From positions 253,946 through 317,945 of the forward strand of contig CALYLW010000166.1 in NCBI GenBank assembly GCA_944989445.1: DNA of 64,000 nucleotides, read 5' to 3'. This document shows, piece by piece, positions 23,031-35,325 of the stretch (the first letter of the stretch is position 1; each line of letters starts with the position of its first letter). Position numbers and translations under genes: made by a program. This DNA is from Ampullaceana balthica. Its lineage: Eukaryota; Mollusca; Gastropoda; Lymnaeidae. A model generated the notes under the pieces. That model was not told the DNA's origin. It searched no databases and was given only the letters and a program-made list of their open reading frames with translations.

Positions 23031-24649
23031 CTTGTCGTCCCATCCTTTTTTCAAAAAACAGATATCAGTGAGAATGCCACCAGGTGTCATCGCCTGTCAT
23101 CGATCGCACGTGCCACTCACAATGACTTGACGGCCCTCCAGGATTCCCCTAAGGTAACCCTGGACAGTCGCCCTGACCCAGATCCACACCCGGCCAGTCA
23201 TTAACTTTTAGTAATCGTAATTTAAAACTGCACAGACAAAATAGCAAAACCGCCCACATTTCCCCGATACCAGCTACTAATTTTTACCGATATCGAGTCA
23301 TTCCTTGGATGACGTCATCGCTTATATATATCTGAGAGATCAAAATACGTTTGAAGATTATTTTCTTTGTTTTTCAATGGAATTTTATTTGAGGGAATAA
23401 CACACTAAACTCCAATAGGAAGGATGTGATAGTGGTATCGACTGCAGTAATCGTACCCGGCCACGTCGTATCGCCCGAGTCCAGGCGACGTGCTGCAGGT
23501 TCACATCTCCCGTCAGCTGTCCCAGACGATAATCTCCAAACAGACTCGTCTTTCCTTCTCTGATCTAAACTGAGGACAGAGTGGGTTAGAGTTACCTCCC
23601 AGACCTTCCCCTCCCCTCGTAATACCTGTAGGACAGACAATGTCTCCGGAATATTTTGTGTCGAGGGGAGGGGCGCATATGTGTGTGTGTTTGGTTGACT
23701 CTCACGGGGCTGTCTTTTCACCGGTGTGTGGGGGGTGGGGGGGGAGGGGTGGTTTGATGCCAATATTGATGTTGACTTCTCTCGGTGCTTTAAAAAAAAA
23801 TAATTTAAACAAAATGTTCATTTCGCGAGGGGGGAAATCCAAGCTTAGATGGGAGCCTAGTGTTAGAATAATGCCGTTTGGGGGGAGGAAGGGAGGGAGG
23901 GTGGTGGTGGTTGGCTAAGTAGCGTTGAGGATGTGGAGTTACGTGGCCTGATGGTTAATTAGATGGACAACGATAGGATGGAGAGCCTGGCAGAGAAGAA
24001 AGTCTCCGAGGTCCTTAAGAGGGCCATCTCGTGGTGACGTCATCAGCGGGCGGAAATAACTTCACTTCGTGTCAACGGCAGGAAATGTAGTGTGACCGGA
24101 TTGAGTTATTTCTGTGTGTAATGGGGGGGGGGTGAAATTGTTGGGGGGGGTGCAGAGGAAAATAATGTTAGAGACAAGATTTTGTTAAAGAGCTGCCCTA
24201 TAACACAATAGGTGCCTAAGTTAGCATGTACCAACCACGCCTAGAGCCCAGTGCAGCATATGTCCTGACTAAAATGTGCTCGACATCAAAGCACCTCATC
24301 GCCCTTACAAATACATGCAGTCTCTCTCTACCCAGGCACCCAGCGTAGTGGATGTCCAAACATGTGCACGGGGTCGTAGATGCAAGACACAACAAACTGA
24401 ATATTGTGCACAAGATTAAAGGTGCACGACAGAACAAACTGAATGCTGTGCACAACTAGAGTAGATTTTACCAAGTAATTAAGAGGCGAGGTGCTTTAGA
24501 AAAATGTCATCGACCCCACAACCTGAGGGATTTAATGACTCTGTTGCCGTATACTTCTCTGGCAAGTGTAACAGTTAGTCACACAGGGGTTTAGTGAAGG
24601 TCTTTAGTGACAGTCGGTCAAATGTTTCTTCGACGATGATTTATTTAGT
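23031..24649. other. Unique spacer, no gene recognised
   Basis: About 1.6 kb of mostly single-copy DNA. A 129-codon reverse frame (23374-23763) has no recognisable domain and overlaps G/T-rich sequence. TGACGTCA palindromes are at 23310-23317 and 24035-24042, the first followed by TATATATA at about 23324. Several poly-G runs (23733-23745, 24123-24150) are present. Confidence 0.4.
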
Positions 24650-24930
24650 TGTTGATGTCAACCTGATAACAATTGTTGTCAACCTGATAACAATTGTTGA
24701 TGTCAACATGATAACAATTGTTGGTGTCAACATGATAACAATTGTTGATGTCAACATGATAACAATTGTTGATGTCAACATGATAACAATTGTTGATGTC
24801 AACATGATAACAACAATTGTTGATGTCAACATGATAACAACAATTGTTGATGTCAACATGATAACAACATTTGTTGATGTCAACATGATAACAATTGTTG
24901 ATGTCAACATGATAATAACAATTGAAGAAG
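24650..24930. repeat. 24/27-bp minisatellite, about 11 copies
   Basis: The unit contains GATGTCAACATGATAACAAT followed by TGTT. Some copies carry an extra CAA (27 bp). CAATTG in each junction is palindromic, and GTTGATGTCAAC is nearly so. Both strands are open because the period is a multiple of 3. Confidence 0.95.
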
Positions 24931-25265
24931 TTTGCCAGTAAACAGAGATGTGGGGGGAAAACACTGATGACAACCTAAGACAAGCCTTCAAAATTCCGGA
25001 CAAACTCAGAAAATAAGATAACTCGGAAGTTGCTGGCTAAAGACAACGATCCATAACATTATTTAAATCCCAATTTTTACCCAAAGAATACATTTAAATG
25101 GCCGCCCCGTGAATGTGTGAACTTACGCCCCAAATTCAGTTTTAGTCACCTGTACAAATAGTTCAATTTCAAGCATCCATCAAAAATTGGTCAGTTGAAA
25201 TAAATGGAATAGTGATTAACTCACGTTTTAGGTTTGAATCATTTCTTGCTCTTTTAATCGGAATC
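24931..25265. other. Unique spacer
   Basis: Single-copy, AT-rich, with no frame or element recognised. Confidence 0.4.
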
Positions 25266-26080
25266 GTTGATTCGGTGTCTAGCTGATTCCGTGTCTAGCT
25301 GATTCTTTGTCTAGCTGATTCCGTGTCTAGCTGATTCCGTGTCTAGCTGATTCGTGTCTAGCTGATTCTTTGTCTAGCTGATTCCGTGTCTAGCTGATTC
25401 GGTGTCTAGCTGATTCCTTGTCCAGCTGTTTCCGTGTCTAGCTGATTCCGTGTCTAGCTGATTCCGTGTCTAGCTGATTCCGTGTCTAGCTGATTCCGTG
25501 TCTAGCTGATTCCGTGTCTAGCTGATTCCGTGTCTAGCTGATTCTTTGTCTAGCTGATTCCGTGTCTAGCTGATTCCGTGTCTAGCTGATTCCGTGTCTA
25601 GCTGATTCTTTGCTAGCTGATTCCGTGTCTAGCTGATTCCGTGTCTAGCTGATTCCGTGTCTAGCTGATTCTTTGTCTAGCTGATTCCGTGTCTAGCTGA
25701 TTCCGTGTCTAGCTGATTCTTTGTCTAGCTGATTCTTTGTCTAGCTGATTCCGTGTCTAGCTGATTCCGTGTCTAGCTGATTCCGTGTCTAGCTGATTAC
25801 GTGTCTAGCTGATTCCGTGTCTAGCTGATTCCGTGTCTAGCTGATTCCGTGTCTAGCTGATTCTTTGTCTAGCTGATTCTTTGTCTAGCTGATTCCGTGT
25901 CTAGCTGATTCCGTGTCTAGCTGATTCCGTGTCTAGCTGATTCCGTGTCTAGCTGATTCCGTGTCTAGCTGATTCCGTGTCTAGCTGATTCCGTGTCTAG
26001 CTGATTCCGTGTCTAGCTGATTCCTTGTCTAGCTGATTCCGTGTCTAGCTTATTCTTTGTCTAGCTGATTCCTTGTCTAT
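25266..26080. repeat. 16-bp minisatellite, about 50 copies
   Basis: The unit is CTGATTCCGTGTCTAG, with CTTTGTC variants spread irregularly through the array and a few shortened copies (for example GATTCGTGTC). Just beyond the right edge, 26127-26185 carries a looser CAGCTGAAGCCGTTTC repeat (about 16 bp) that may be an older offshoot. Confidence 0.96.
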
Positions 26081-27726
26081 ATCTGATTACTTTTAGCATT
26101 TTCAGTATCCATATAAAGCCATTTCCAGCTGAAGCCGTTTCCAGCTGAAGCCGTTTCCAGCTGAAGCCGTGTCCAGCTGTAGTCGTGTCCAGCCAAGAGG
26201 TGACCACAGTGACAAGTGGCGTGCCGTCGATACCATCAGTAATCCAAAGAGCGACATCCTAGTAGAGTATACTCATGGGCGGAGTCCCTATGTGGTATAC
26301 ACTGAGGTGGGTCATGGGCGACTCATGGGATGAGTCCCTCTTGGGCAGCCAGGGAGGCCTCACTGAAAGACTGACCGTTATCTTTGTCAGTGTCTCATCC
26401 ATATCCGCTCTCTCTCTCTCTCCTAATCCAATTTCTCCTTTTTTCTTTCTCTCTTTCTCTAATTATTTTTGTTCAAGATTGACCTCAAGTCTACCACTGA
26501 CCCCATATAACAACGTGATTCAATGCCACAATCACACGACGCCCAGGTTACCAACAAACTCAACAACAAACATACAACAAAACCGATGTGATTTTTGCGG
26601 CCGGAAATCAACCACGCACGCCTGCACAGTGTTAAGAATGTGTAACTTTCCAATTGACATTTTTCTACAAATCATTACCCAGATTATCTGTAGCTTGATT
26701 CCTGAAATGTGGGCAGTGGTCAGCGAACCATTTGTAGACGTTGTACTAAGAGATGAAGATGAGATGTAAGTTTAGTGAAGGTTTAGGAAACTTTGAAAGT
26801 TAAATGCAGATTATGAGAAAAGTGAACGCGTTTGACAACGGGGCAATCAACACCCGAGTGTCTGTTCCGGCGAGAGTAGGGCTTTCGTAATGCCCTGTCG
26901 CTGAAGGCATGACATGTCAATAAGGGATTATGAAGATGGGACGGGCACGCACGGACAAAAAAGGGTCGAAGACACATCCCCCCTCCCTCTGCCCCATTGA
27001 GCGTGACAAGAACGCCACTGTTAACACACGAAGCTTATGGGAATATGTGAACAAGCGACGCGGCACTCGGGGCGCCCCCCGCCCTCGCTTGTTGATGTTA
27101 GGCTCGTTTTGTAAAGAGGATCCCGGGGCTAATAACCGTGACCGGGCGGCCCGCTCGGAATTTGATCTTCAGCGGGGAAGACCACTACACAACGGGGGGA
27201 CCACTTGTTCCTGCCAGAGGCCCGGGGTAAGATTAGCTCCCGTGGCATAATCCCGCCCCGCCACAATGAGGTGCCTCTCATCAACATGGATCCGATGGCA
27301 CAGCTGTGTTGGCGTGACACTCGGCCTGCCCCTCTCGTGGTCAGTTCTTTAACGGACCAGAGGGCAAATAAGGGTTGGGGGGGGGTAATGATGGCGGTCC
27401 TCGAAGAGATCTCGGACGACCGTGTCCTCCAGATAGTAAATCTCATAGATCAATAAAAACAGAATGTCATTGGGGAAAAGATTGGTTTGGGATCAACCGA
27501 GGAAGGGATTTGTGAAGGAAAGGGTTGAAGGCATGTGATAGTGATTCGGTTAGGAGTGGTCAGTGGAGAAACTAAGATAATGTGCTTTGGATGGGGGTGG
27601 GGGGCATGAAGTAACAGGTTGAAACAACGTCCTGTCACATAAGTAAGGTGTCACAAGCAAGCCGAGTTAGTTGGGTCCATGGAACTGTTGGTACTCAATG
27701 TTTACAATAAATACATTGGATGACTG
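26081..27726. other. Unique spacer, partly GC-rich
   Basis: Short frames of 60-164 codons on both strands overlap and have no recognised domain. 26930-27400 is GC-richer and single-copy, and would be the first place to look for an exon with transcript data. No splice-framed homologous block is evident by eye. Confidence 0.35.
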
Positions 27727-28120
27727 TGCTCGTTAGAAGTCTGCTGTGGTGTCTGTGCTGGTTAGATGTCTGCTGTCGTGTCTGTGCTGGTTAGATGTCT
27801 GCTGTCGTGTCTGTGCTGGTTAGATGTCTGCTGTCGTATATGTGCTGGTTAGATGTCTGCTGTCGTGTCTGTGCTGGATAGATGTCTGATGTCGTGTCTG
27901 TGCTGGTTAGATGTCTGATGTCGTGTCTGTGCTGGATAGATGTCTGATGTCGTGTCTGTGCTGGTTAGAAGTCTGCTGTCGTGTCTGTGCTGGATAGATG
28001 TCTGATGTCGTGTCTGTGCTGGTTAGATGTCTGCTGTCGTGTCTGTGCTGCTTAGATGTCTGCTGTTGTGTCTGTGCTGGATAGATGTCTGCTGTCGTGT
28101 CTGTGCTGGTTAGATGTCCA
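27727..28120. repeat. 29-bp minisatellite, about 13 copies
   Basis: The unit contains GTGCTGGTTAGATGTCTGCT followed by GTCGTGTCT, 29 bp apart (27784 to 27813). GGATAGATG and CTGATGTCG variants alternate. Confidence 0.95.
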
Positions 28121-28218
28121 TCACATCTATCTGTTCGTGTCAGGCACACGGCTAAACGCACTAAAAGGATTTCATCCCATTAAGTAATTACGGCACCAAC
28201 TCTGGCGGTAATAACTCT

Positions 28219-28824
28219 CAGAGGCGTCACTTGGGTTGGTGCCACCCGGGGCGGTAGCTCATGGTGTCACCCCCTCACGACTTAGCCCATAGTCTTCGAG
28301 TCTTTCAGTACCAAATATAGGGAACATTAGGGAACATACAGATTTTACATCTTGGTGTCACCAATGTTCCTTCTAAGATTCGTTGTCAATGTGCAAAGTA
28401 AAAAAACAACTCATGTGCAAAGTACCTCAGCACTAATTTGTTGTACAATATTTTACACAATTTGCTGCATGGTAATTCTAAACTGCTGCACGGCGTTGGT
28501 CAGATATCTGCATGGCCACGCAGCCGCGCAGCTTTAAGGGAACATTAGGTATCTCCCCTTGTGATGGTGTCACCCGGTGCGGTCCGTACCCATCGCAACC
28601 CCAAGTAACGCCACTGCTTAGTGTTACTTACTAATTAATTTCGTGACGGTGCCCTTAAAATAGCACACAACAAAAGAGCTCAGGTGAAGATTGGAGGCCA
28701 TTGTCGTCTACTTTTTTTACATAAAATTGTACACAGTAAAATTTTAGATTTCGGTGTCAACTTCCTGATGGTGTCACCCGGGGGGCGGCCCATCCCCACC
28801 GCACCCCCCCTAGTGACGCCACTG
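28219..28824. mobile_element. Non-autonomous hAT-like element, unexpanded relative
   Basis: The ends are CAGAGGCGTCAC and, at the right, CTAGTGACGCCACTG. The flanks ATAACTCT (28211-28218) and ATCACTCT (28825-28832) form a 7-of-8 target duplication. The 5' part carries one copy of the AGCTCATGGTGTCACCC segment that is repeated about 54 times in the element at 8157-9831, then CACGACTTAGC, as there. A second MITE is nested at 28362-28547. Confidence 0.82.
28362..28547. mobile_element. Nested short MITE (CAATGTTCC type)
   Basis: The left end is CAATGTTCCTTCTAAG and the right end GCTTTAAGGGAACATTA, imperfect inverted repeats. The candidate 8-bp duplication GGTGTCAC / GGTATCTC is weak (6 of 8). 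The interior (GCTGCACGG, CAGATATCTGC, CGCGCAGC) is shared with 35119-35317. Because it interrupts the element at 28219-28824, it inserted later. Confidence 0.65.
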
Positions 28825-28825
28825 A

Positions 28826-28985
28826 TCACTCTCACGGGTTGTAAGTTGTCTATATACCTCCACTGGGTTGTTAGTTATCTATGTACTCAATACTCTCATG
28901 GGTTGTTAGTTATCTATGTACTCAATACTCTCATGGGTTGTTAGTTATCTATGTACTCGGTACTCTCACGGGTTGTAAGTTCACG
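28826..28985. repeat. 35-bp tandem repeat, about 4 copies
   Basis: Units contain GGGTTGTTAGTTATCTATGT and ACTCAATACTCTC. The array begins directly at the right flank of the hAT-like element, with ATCACTCTCACGGG as its first word. Confidence 0.9.
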
Positions 28986-29324
28986 CCATTTCCTAAGACT
29001 CAATAGCTCATATGAAAAAATTGGAACAGGCGAATTTACGAGGACCAAGATTTTTATGATACACCCATGGCCCCAAATAAGTTTTATTGACCACATGATG
29101 TCAGCAACTTACCTAGTTTCTTTGAATTAATTAAACCAGCAAACGTCTTAACTGCACAATTCTCGAGGTAAGAGATGCATGCGGCGTATTTATTTAAGTA
29201 CGCCTAGTGGAAGGCCAGCTATCTTCCTAATGACACAATCGCAGTTCTATTTTACGGGTATTCAAATTTATGTTTGATGTAGTGAATCTGTGGTGTGAAA
29301 GTGGACGGAAGAAATTTTTTAAAA

Positions 29325-29910
29325 ACCCGTAAAAAAAAGTTTGTGACTATAAATCCTTCATTTTAGAAACATAACTAAAAATATGCTCACGACAATCCAA
29401 AAATCCAAAATTTCAGTAATGTCTCATATATAAAGGATTTATAGTAAAAAGAAACACTACAGTCTGCCTGCTAAATTACAGCTCGATTTGATCAGGGAAA
29501 AGGGTTATAAAAACGTGTTTAATATAATTGCGCACCGCGCGAAGGACTAGCATTAACATTTACAGATCGGGAAAATATTTTAAAAAGTATCGTCAATATA
29601 ATTCGCACCGCACCGCGTGACAGGAAAGTATTAAACATGTTGTTCAATATAACACGCACCGTGACACTCTAGCAGCACAAAAGTTAACATGCTACATAGA
29701 GATACATAAAGATAATCTAAAAATTCATTAATTTAATTACAGTATATTTGATCCATCTGAAATTTTGATAGATCATTTTTATCATCGGCACGAGCCTGCC
29801 AGCAAAACTTCAGCTCGCTAGCATACGAGGAATCGGGTTAAAAATCGATCCAAAGTTTTTGCGACGATCAATCAAGCAGACACCACGAGTTAATATAAAA
29901 TGATTTTAAA
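29325..29910 (+). mobile_element. Dispersed AT-rich repeat, copy 1
   Basis: This shares about 570 bp with 43255-43840. Shared landmarks in order are GACTATAAATCCTT, ACAGTCTGCCTGCTAAATT, CAGCTCGATTTGATCA, AAAAGGGTTATAAAAA, GATCGGGAA, AATCTAAAAATT and GGTTAAAAATCGATCCAAAG. Internal subrepeats (AATATAAT followed by CGCACCG, three times) are present in both. No reading frame is seen. It could be non-autonomous Helitron or another DNA element, but the ends are not defined. Confidence 0.8.
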
Positions 29911-30809
29911 AGAAATATAGTTCAGGGGCGTGAAAAAAAAAGGTGTGAGGTTGGCGTCCCAAGGGAGGGTAGTACTTCTGGAAATTCTTGAAAGTAAATT
30001 ACTTTCATGAATGTATGGTCAGTGAACTTTCGGAGGTCGGATGACCACTACCACACATTGCTTTTCTCGTTGTTTAAAGAAAGAAATGTTATGGTGGTGG
30101 GGGGGGGGTCGTCTAGTCATTCTTGTCTCTGGCAGGTCCATAATCGTCCATAATAATTGTTGATTGAATCTCACCATCTATGTCAGACAACTAACAATAA
30201 TGACGCCTAGCATAAAACAGCGCAACAAACAAAAAAGGAACTCGATATTTCATAGAACGCGTTTTGTCCGACTCACCAAAATATGTTAATTGTGTGTGTG
30301 TGTGAGGGGGGGCATAACTTTTAATTGTGTGTGTGTGTGTGAGGGGGGGGGGCATAACTTTTAATTTTTTACCTCCAATGAATTTAATTTTCTTTCAGGA
30401 TGTCAGACCCAAGAAAAACTTGGGCAGAAAAAAAATATATTGTTAATTTGTTATATACAAATAAGTCCTTTACCGTAATAGAGCTCTATTGGTTTGTTGC
30501 TGAGGAGCGTCCAATATTTCTTAGAAAAAATAAACCACAATCTTTTTGTCTTAGTGTTGTGTAGGGGTGGGGGGGGGGTTACCAACAGCACTGACACTTT
30601 TCTTTTTCTTCATTCCGTGGCGACAGCAACATCTTGATCTTGTTGTCAGGTGCGTGGTGATGATAGGTTTTACAATTACAACGGGCTGGTCACCGATGAT
30701 CTCACGCTTCCTCTGGTCACGTGTCTCTGTGGCGTGACGTCAAGGGTCTTTTCAATCCAGCGTTTTTTACCACGTTTTTATTAACTCGCTTTCGTTGGGC
30801 ATTGTTTGT
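29911..30809. other. AT-rich spacer with a duplicated GT/G tract
   Basis: At 30285-30365 a segment of about 40 bp (TGTGTGTGTG, a G run, GCATAACTTTTAAT) is present twice in tandem. TGACGTCA is at 30735-30742. Poly-G runs lie near 30101 and 30571. No gene is recognised. Confidence 0.45.
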
Positions 30810-30990
30810 TTGTTTGTCCAAGATTTTTTCAAATCTGCCAACGTAAAATCGATCGAATGTACCGTTATTAAATTATTGAACTTTTTAGTTTATCTATAGT
30901 CTATATATAAGAAACTGTACCGTCGGCTTTTGTTGACATCCGTGAGTTCCCCCCGTGACGTTTTTAGTCATATTAAATGAAAGTACTTGA
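30810..30990. mobile_element. Dispersed repeat fragment related to 47140-47300
   Basis: ATTAAATTATTGAACTTTTT, TAGTTTATCTATA, AACTGTA, CGGTCG-like and TTGTTGACAT words occur here in the same order as at about 47235-47310. The similarity ends near TTTTTAGTCATAT (30963 onward), which also has a counterpart at about 47517. It is probably a diverged member of the AT-rich dispersed family. Confidence 0.55.
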
Positions 30991-33871
30991 ACTTACAAGT
31001 TTTAAATTATTTTCTTCTTTTTAGTCCGCTTGTAAAAACGTGGTTTTTAAAAATCATTTTTTTACCTTTATTTATTTGTTTGTTTTTTAATAGGAGGAAT
31101 GGCTGCACCTCTAGGCTTCAGTTGTGAAAACAACAACATGGCATTGGTGGGCTGTCCCCCCCTGACCCCCACCCCCACCTCCCTCACTAAGCACATTTGG
31201 ACTAGTTGAGATAAATAATTGACCGACACTAGAACAAGTCTCCACCAGTTTCTTGGTGGCATCAGACATCAGACACCAGACATCAGACATCAGCGTGTAG
31301 CTCCACAAGTGTCCGGTGAGACGTCCAATTAGTGACACTCCAGGCCGACTCAGTTGTCCACCGAAGCAAGCCGTTATGACTACACACGATGACTGTTGGT
31401 CCGTTTGGGAGCCGCTGAATACGATGGCTATTAAAAGGAAGGCCGGCGGGAGCGTTGATTGTTGAGATGAGATGAAACGCACAAATTATGCGATTTTTGT
31501 GACGTCATCAGTGACGAACAGCTCAATTTGTTCCCCTTAAATGTCGAGGTGGTCCTCCGTCCCTCATCACGAAACCGGATACAGTTAGATAGAACCAGAT
31601 ACAACCAGATACAGTCGGATACAGCATCTACGTCAGTTGAGAGCTTTTCACGGCTGGAGTCCCACACACCCTCGTAAAGAGTTTTCCGACTCCTCTCCTG
31701 CGTAGCGGGTATGACGTCTTTCCAAGAGCCCGGAACAGTCGTTGGCCGACCCACCGGATGTCCACTTGTCACCATCTTGGGAGTTATTTTAACACCGAGC
31801 TGACCAAAGTAGTCGCGGCTACTCGAGCGCGAGGATGTCCACTGTTGGAAGTGATAAGTACAGGAAGATGGGTGCTTGCACTAATGACTAATGAACTGAC
31901 TTTCTCGGTGCGGACAAGTCTTCTGACCGTGCTCGTGCGCTGGTTTTGTGTGTGTCTGGAGGAGAGTGTGTGAGGACATCGCGAGGGCGGAAATAAGATA
32001 TTATATTCGGGGGGGGGGCAAGGTTTTTAAAAAAAAATATGTGGCAGTTATAGATTTTGAATTAAGGGTATGTTTTTTAAGTATGATGTACAAGTCCTGT
32101 TTGTCATTTGGAAGGACATGAAATCTTTCATTTCAAAATCCAAATTTAGTGTTGATGTCTATTTTTTGAGCTTCATTTTCAACAGCTGATGGTGTTGTTT
32201 TTAAATACGCGTTTCAACTGCATGAACAATTGTTAGATGAACAATATCCGCTTCCTGTTGTATTTAACACTTTTTAAAATTAATTAAATACCCGTTAAGA
32301 TTTAAAGAGAATTATGTCATAAATAGAACAATATTCACAACGTGAGAACTATTGTTTCAATGTTCTTTGACATGTTCAAGATCATCCGAGTCTTTGTCGC
32401 CACTCCACCCAGCATAGACAATGGCCAAATATTTGCTTATTATCCTCTCTGTCTCCGTTAAAGCAGCCAACGCAATAATACATTTTTTGTTTTGTTTTTG
32501 TTTAGCTCATCCATCGTCTGCTCGCGACACCTTTTATGGAGATGTCAGGATTCGAAAACATTATTAACCCGTCCCACTCATTCAGGGGCGTCTGTTTTAT
32601 GACAATTTCAAATGACGCCCCTGAGGTCGTCTCAACCTTCTCCTTGAATTTTCCCCCTTTTTTAACGTCCCCATCCATTGTCCCTTGTCTACTGGACTTG
32701 ATCCCCCCACCCCCACCCCACCCCCACGTGAGCGAGCGACCACCGCCAACGCTCCATCATCTGGAGAGATCAATAAAGCGGCCCGGAGATAGCACGCATC
32801 CCGAGTGTCCCTACCCGCGGTGATGCGCTACGGTGTGCTCACGTCTGGCGCATCCCGTGGTCCAATTATCTCCGGAGGCCCTCGCGAGCTCCTCCCGTTG
32901 GATGCTCCCCATGAGGTCGGACAGGGACGGCCCGGGAACCGCGAGTCCCCGACCAATGGCGAGGCCGGGATGTCCCCCCCTCCCCCCCGGTGTTAAATGA
33001 TGGATAGTGTTTGGAATGAAAGGAAGGTGTCCAGAATGTTAATAGGTAATGAGTGGAGGCTAGTTGCCCTGGAGAGATAGGGAGATGATTACCAGGAGAT
33101 GTGATTAAAGTTGGTGAAATAATGCTTGGTTGTTAACTCATATTAGAAAATGCGCGGGTAGGTTCTGTCAGAAAAACAAGTATTAGAGTTAATGAATCAG
33201 GTAATGAGTGGGCTGAGTGGGGATAATTTTGCTGTGAAGATGTATCTCGGAATATTGTTTACGTTTGGAAGTATAAAGTATCGCGTGTTTGGATAAAAGT
33301 TATGTGTAGGTGTGTTGCGTACAAAGGTAATAACTTAGAAATGTGATGTTTTTGCCATTAATGTTTTGCGCTAATAACGAGCATTACTCATTACGGTAAC
33401 GATTCACGGATGCAAAATGAAATTGTCTACAAACTAATCCATTTACCCTATAAAGATAGCGCATAAACTATCAGCGGGCCGTATATTACCCACGGGCCTT
33501 TGGTCACTCGATCATGGGAAGAAGGAAACTTTTTCGACTTCAATAGTGAAACAGTGTCCTAAATCACGGCAATAAAACTAGCAATACATAATAATCTGTA
33601 TAATCATTATAATCATGATCATATGCCTTCATTTTTTTTTAAAGTTAATTGATCTCTGCGCCCTGCATGCACTCACTACATCCGGAAGAGCGGATGTGCG
33701 CATGACAGCTCTGATATTTATTGAAGTCAAGATGGATGGCCTGGGAAAATAATCTCTCATCCTTTATTATTTAAAAAAAAAGCTCCGTATTTTCAAATAA
33801 CAATAAGTCTTTCTATAGTCTATATGAGATAGCGTTGTAATTTTATTGCATTTAAAAAAAATGTGTAATAA
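30991..33871. other. Long unique stretch, no gene recognised
   Basis: About 2.9 kb with little tandem repetition, unusual for this window. Frames of 60-123 codons on both strands overlap, and none has a domain I know. Minor local repeats: CATCAGACATCAGACACCAG near 31260-31293 and AACCAGATAC words near 31575-31625. 32530-33000 is GC-rich. TGACGTCA lies at 31500-31507. An exon could hide here, but I cannot support one. Confidence 0.35.
32583..32623. repeat. 41-bp inverted repeat with hAT-like ends
   Basis: CAGGGGCGTC at 32583-32592 and its exact reverse complement GACGCCCCTG at 32614-32623 enclose 21 bp. The ends resemble hAT TIRs, so this may be an element deleted down to its termini. No 8-bp flanking duplication is seen. 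Confidence 0.6.
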
Positions 33872-33909
33872 AAAACAAACAAACAAACAAACAAACAAAC
33901 AAACAAACA
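33872..33909. repeat. (CAAA)n microsatellite
   Basis: About nine head-to-tail copies of AAAC. It follows an A-rich run, as in a retroposon tail, but no element body is recognised beside it. Confidence 0.95.
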
Positions 33910-33954
33910 CCAACAATTTTATTTTGTCTGGGTATTTGTTAAAAATATTTCTTT

Positions 33955-34216
33955 CGACTGCAGACGTCCATCCTGGCAAGTTTGTACAAGTTAACATTTC
34001 AAATCCTGGCACCGCCTTTGTTTCCTTCAGGCAGCCATTTCTTGTGCATAAAAACAAGGTTCTCACCCTGATGCTCACTACCCCACTCTTGATCTGTATG
34101 TCATACGTCCTTGGAGTTGTTGATGATGCCATATTATCGCGTTTCTTTAATGTGTGGGCGGGGCCTGGGGGGGGGGCGAAAAGAGAGCTTGTGGTTGGTA
34201 CAAACTTCTGGTCCAC
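33955..34216 (-). pseudogene. Possible retroelement or host-exon relic, unassigned
   Basis: A reverse-strand frame (149 codons from 34216) contains TPRTYDIQIKSGVV and then ARG/LEU-rich residues. This faintly recalls the C-terminal end of Ty3/gypsy integrases (PRSY, short loop, RRNR-like). The key RRNR motif is absent (IRVRTLF instead). The forward strand is also open. The block is more protein-like than its surroundings, but the assignment is weak and could be chance. Confidence 0.22.
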
Positions 34217-35118
34217 GTTACTTATATTTACATGCTGGGGGTGGGGGTGGGGGCCGTAGGTGTAAGGGTTGAATATGATACGGAACTTGTGCTGTTTACC
34301 ATTGGCTACCTGTTTTAAACTGGCATTTCATTTGCGCCCACAAAAGCTTGGCGCCGATGCGTTGATTTTGTTTCGTTGAAAATGTTTTCATTAAGGAACT
34401 TGTGATTTTTTTTTCAAGAGAAAGAATTTTGACATTTTGAAATAAAGTCATCAGACTGATGTCATGATGTTATATGATTATACCATGATGTTGGGAATAC
34501 GTTGTTTTTTATATATATATTTTAATGGTATCAATGTTTGTTTCAAATGGTTTCTATTTGCCCCCCCCCAACACACACACACACATACAGTTTTTCCAGT
34601 TGGGTTAAAGGGGACACAAACAAACAATGCATACATTAGATGGCGGGGACTACAATTGGGTCATTCAGGGGCGGACACAGGCAGCCGTGGTAAAAAAAAA
34701 GTGACACAGGAAACTGTCACATGTCAATTAAAAGTAATCGTTTCCATGCGGTGTTGACTCCGTATCAGGGGACATCATGTGCCTGTCTTGACACCTCACA
34801 CCGCACTCTCCCCCACCCCGACACCTATTTACTACACCAGACTGGGAACAGTTCTCATCTGCACATCTGAGATGACGTGGCCTGGCTATTTTGTGACCGA
34901 GTTCCATAGGAAACACTCAGCTGTTGATGGAGTTGATAAATGTGCCGTTACATCATGGTGTGGGAGGACCAACTTACACTTCAAACAAATCTCGCTGGAA
35001 GCAAAGGGCGTGGCGCCCCGTGTCATGCCAGTAGCGGAAACATAAGTTAATGTTGTTATTTGACAAGACCAAAGTGACGATAGGTGACGTCAAGGCTGTG
35101 TCTAATATAAGATATCAT
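34217..35118. other. Unique spacer
   Basis: Contains G-rich and C-rich runs (34168-34175, 34241-34254, 34561-34568), a CA run near 34571 and TATATATATA near 34511. CAGGGGCGGACACAGG at 34666 resembles a hAT terminus without a partner. TGACGTCA is at 35085-35092. No gene is recognised. Confidence 0.4.
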
Positions 35119-35317
35119 CGATGCCCCCTTAAGTTTTGTTGGTTCATGTGCCCCCCCCCCAAAAGCAACAACTCTTGTGCCAATAATTCATTTTTTGTCT
35201 GCAAAATTTTGCATTCACAATCACACACATTACATCTTAATAAAAATGTGCTGTGCGGTAGCTATAAATTGCTGCGCGGTGTCTGGCAGATAGCTGCGCA
35301 GCTTAAGGGTAACATCG
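35119..35317. mobile_element. Short MITE (CAATGTTCC type), diverged copy
   Basis: The ends CGATGCCCCCTTAAG and, at the right, CTTAAGGGTAACATCG are inverted repeats. The flanks GATATCAT (35111-35118) and GATGTCAG (35318-35325) agree at 6 of 8. The interior GCTGCGCGGTG, GGCAGATAGCTGCGCAGC matches 28362-28547. No coding capacity. Confidence 0.65.
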
Positions 35318-35325
35318 GATGTCAG

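Noticed and set aside
23310..23331. CRE plus TATA core promoter
   Set aside because: The TATATATA lies only about 6 bp after the CRE, and no transcript start or frame follows. The octamer is widespread in the window.
26275..26769. 164-codon frame as a host gene
   Set aside because: It contains a CT-run-derived serine/leucine stretch and no known domain. Nothing around it looks like splice-joined exons.
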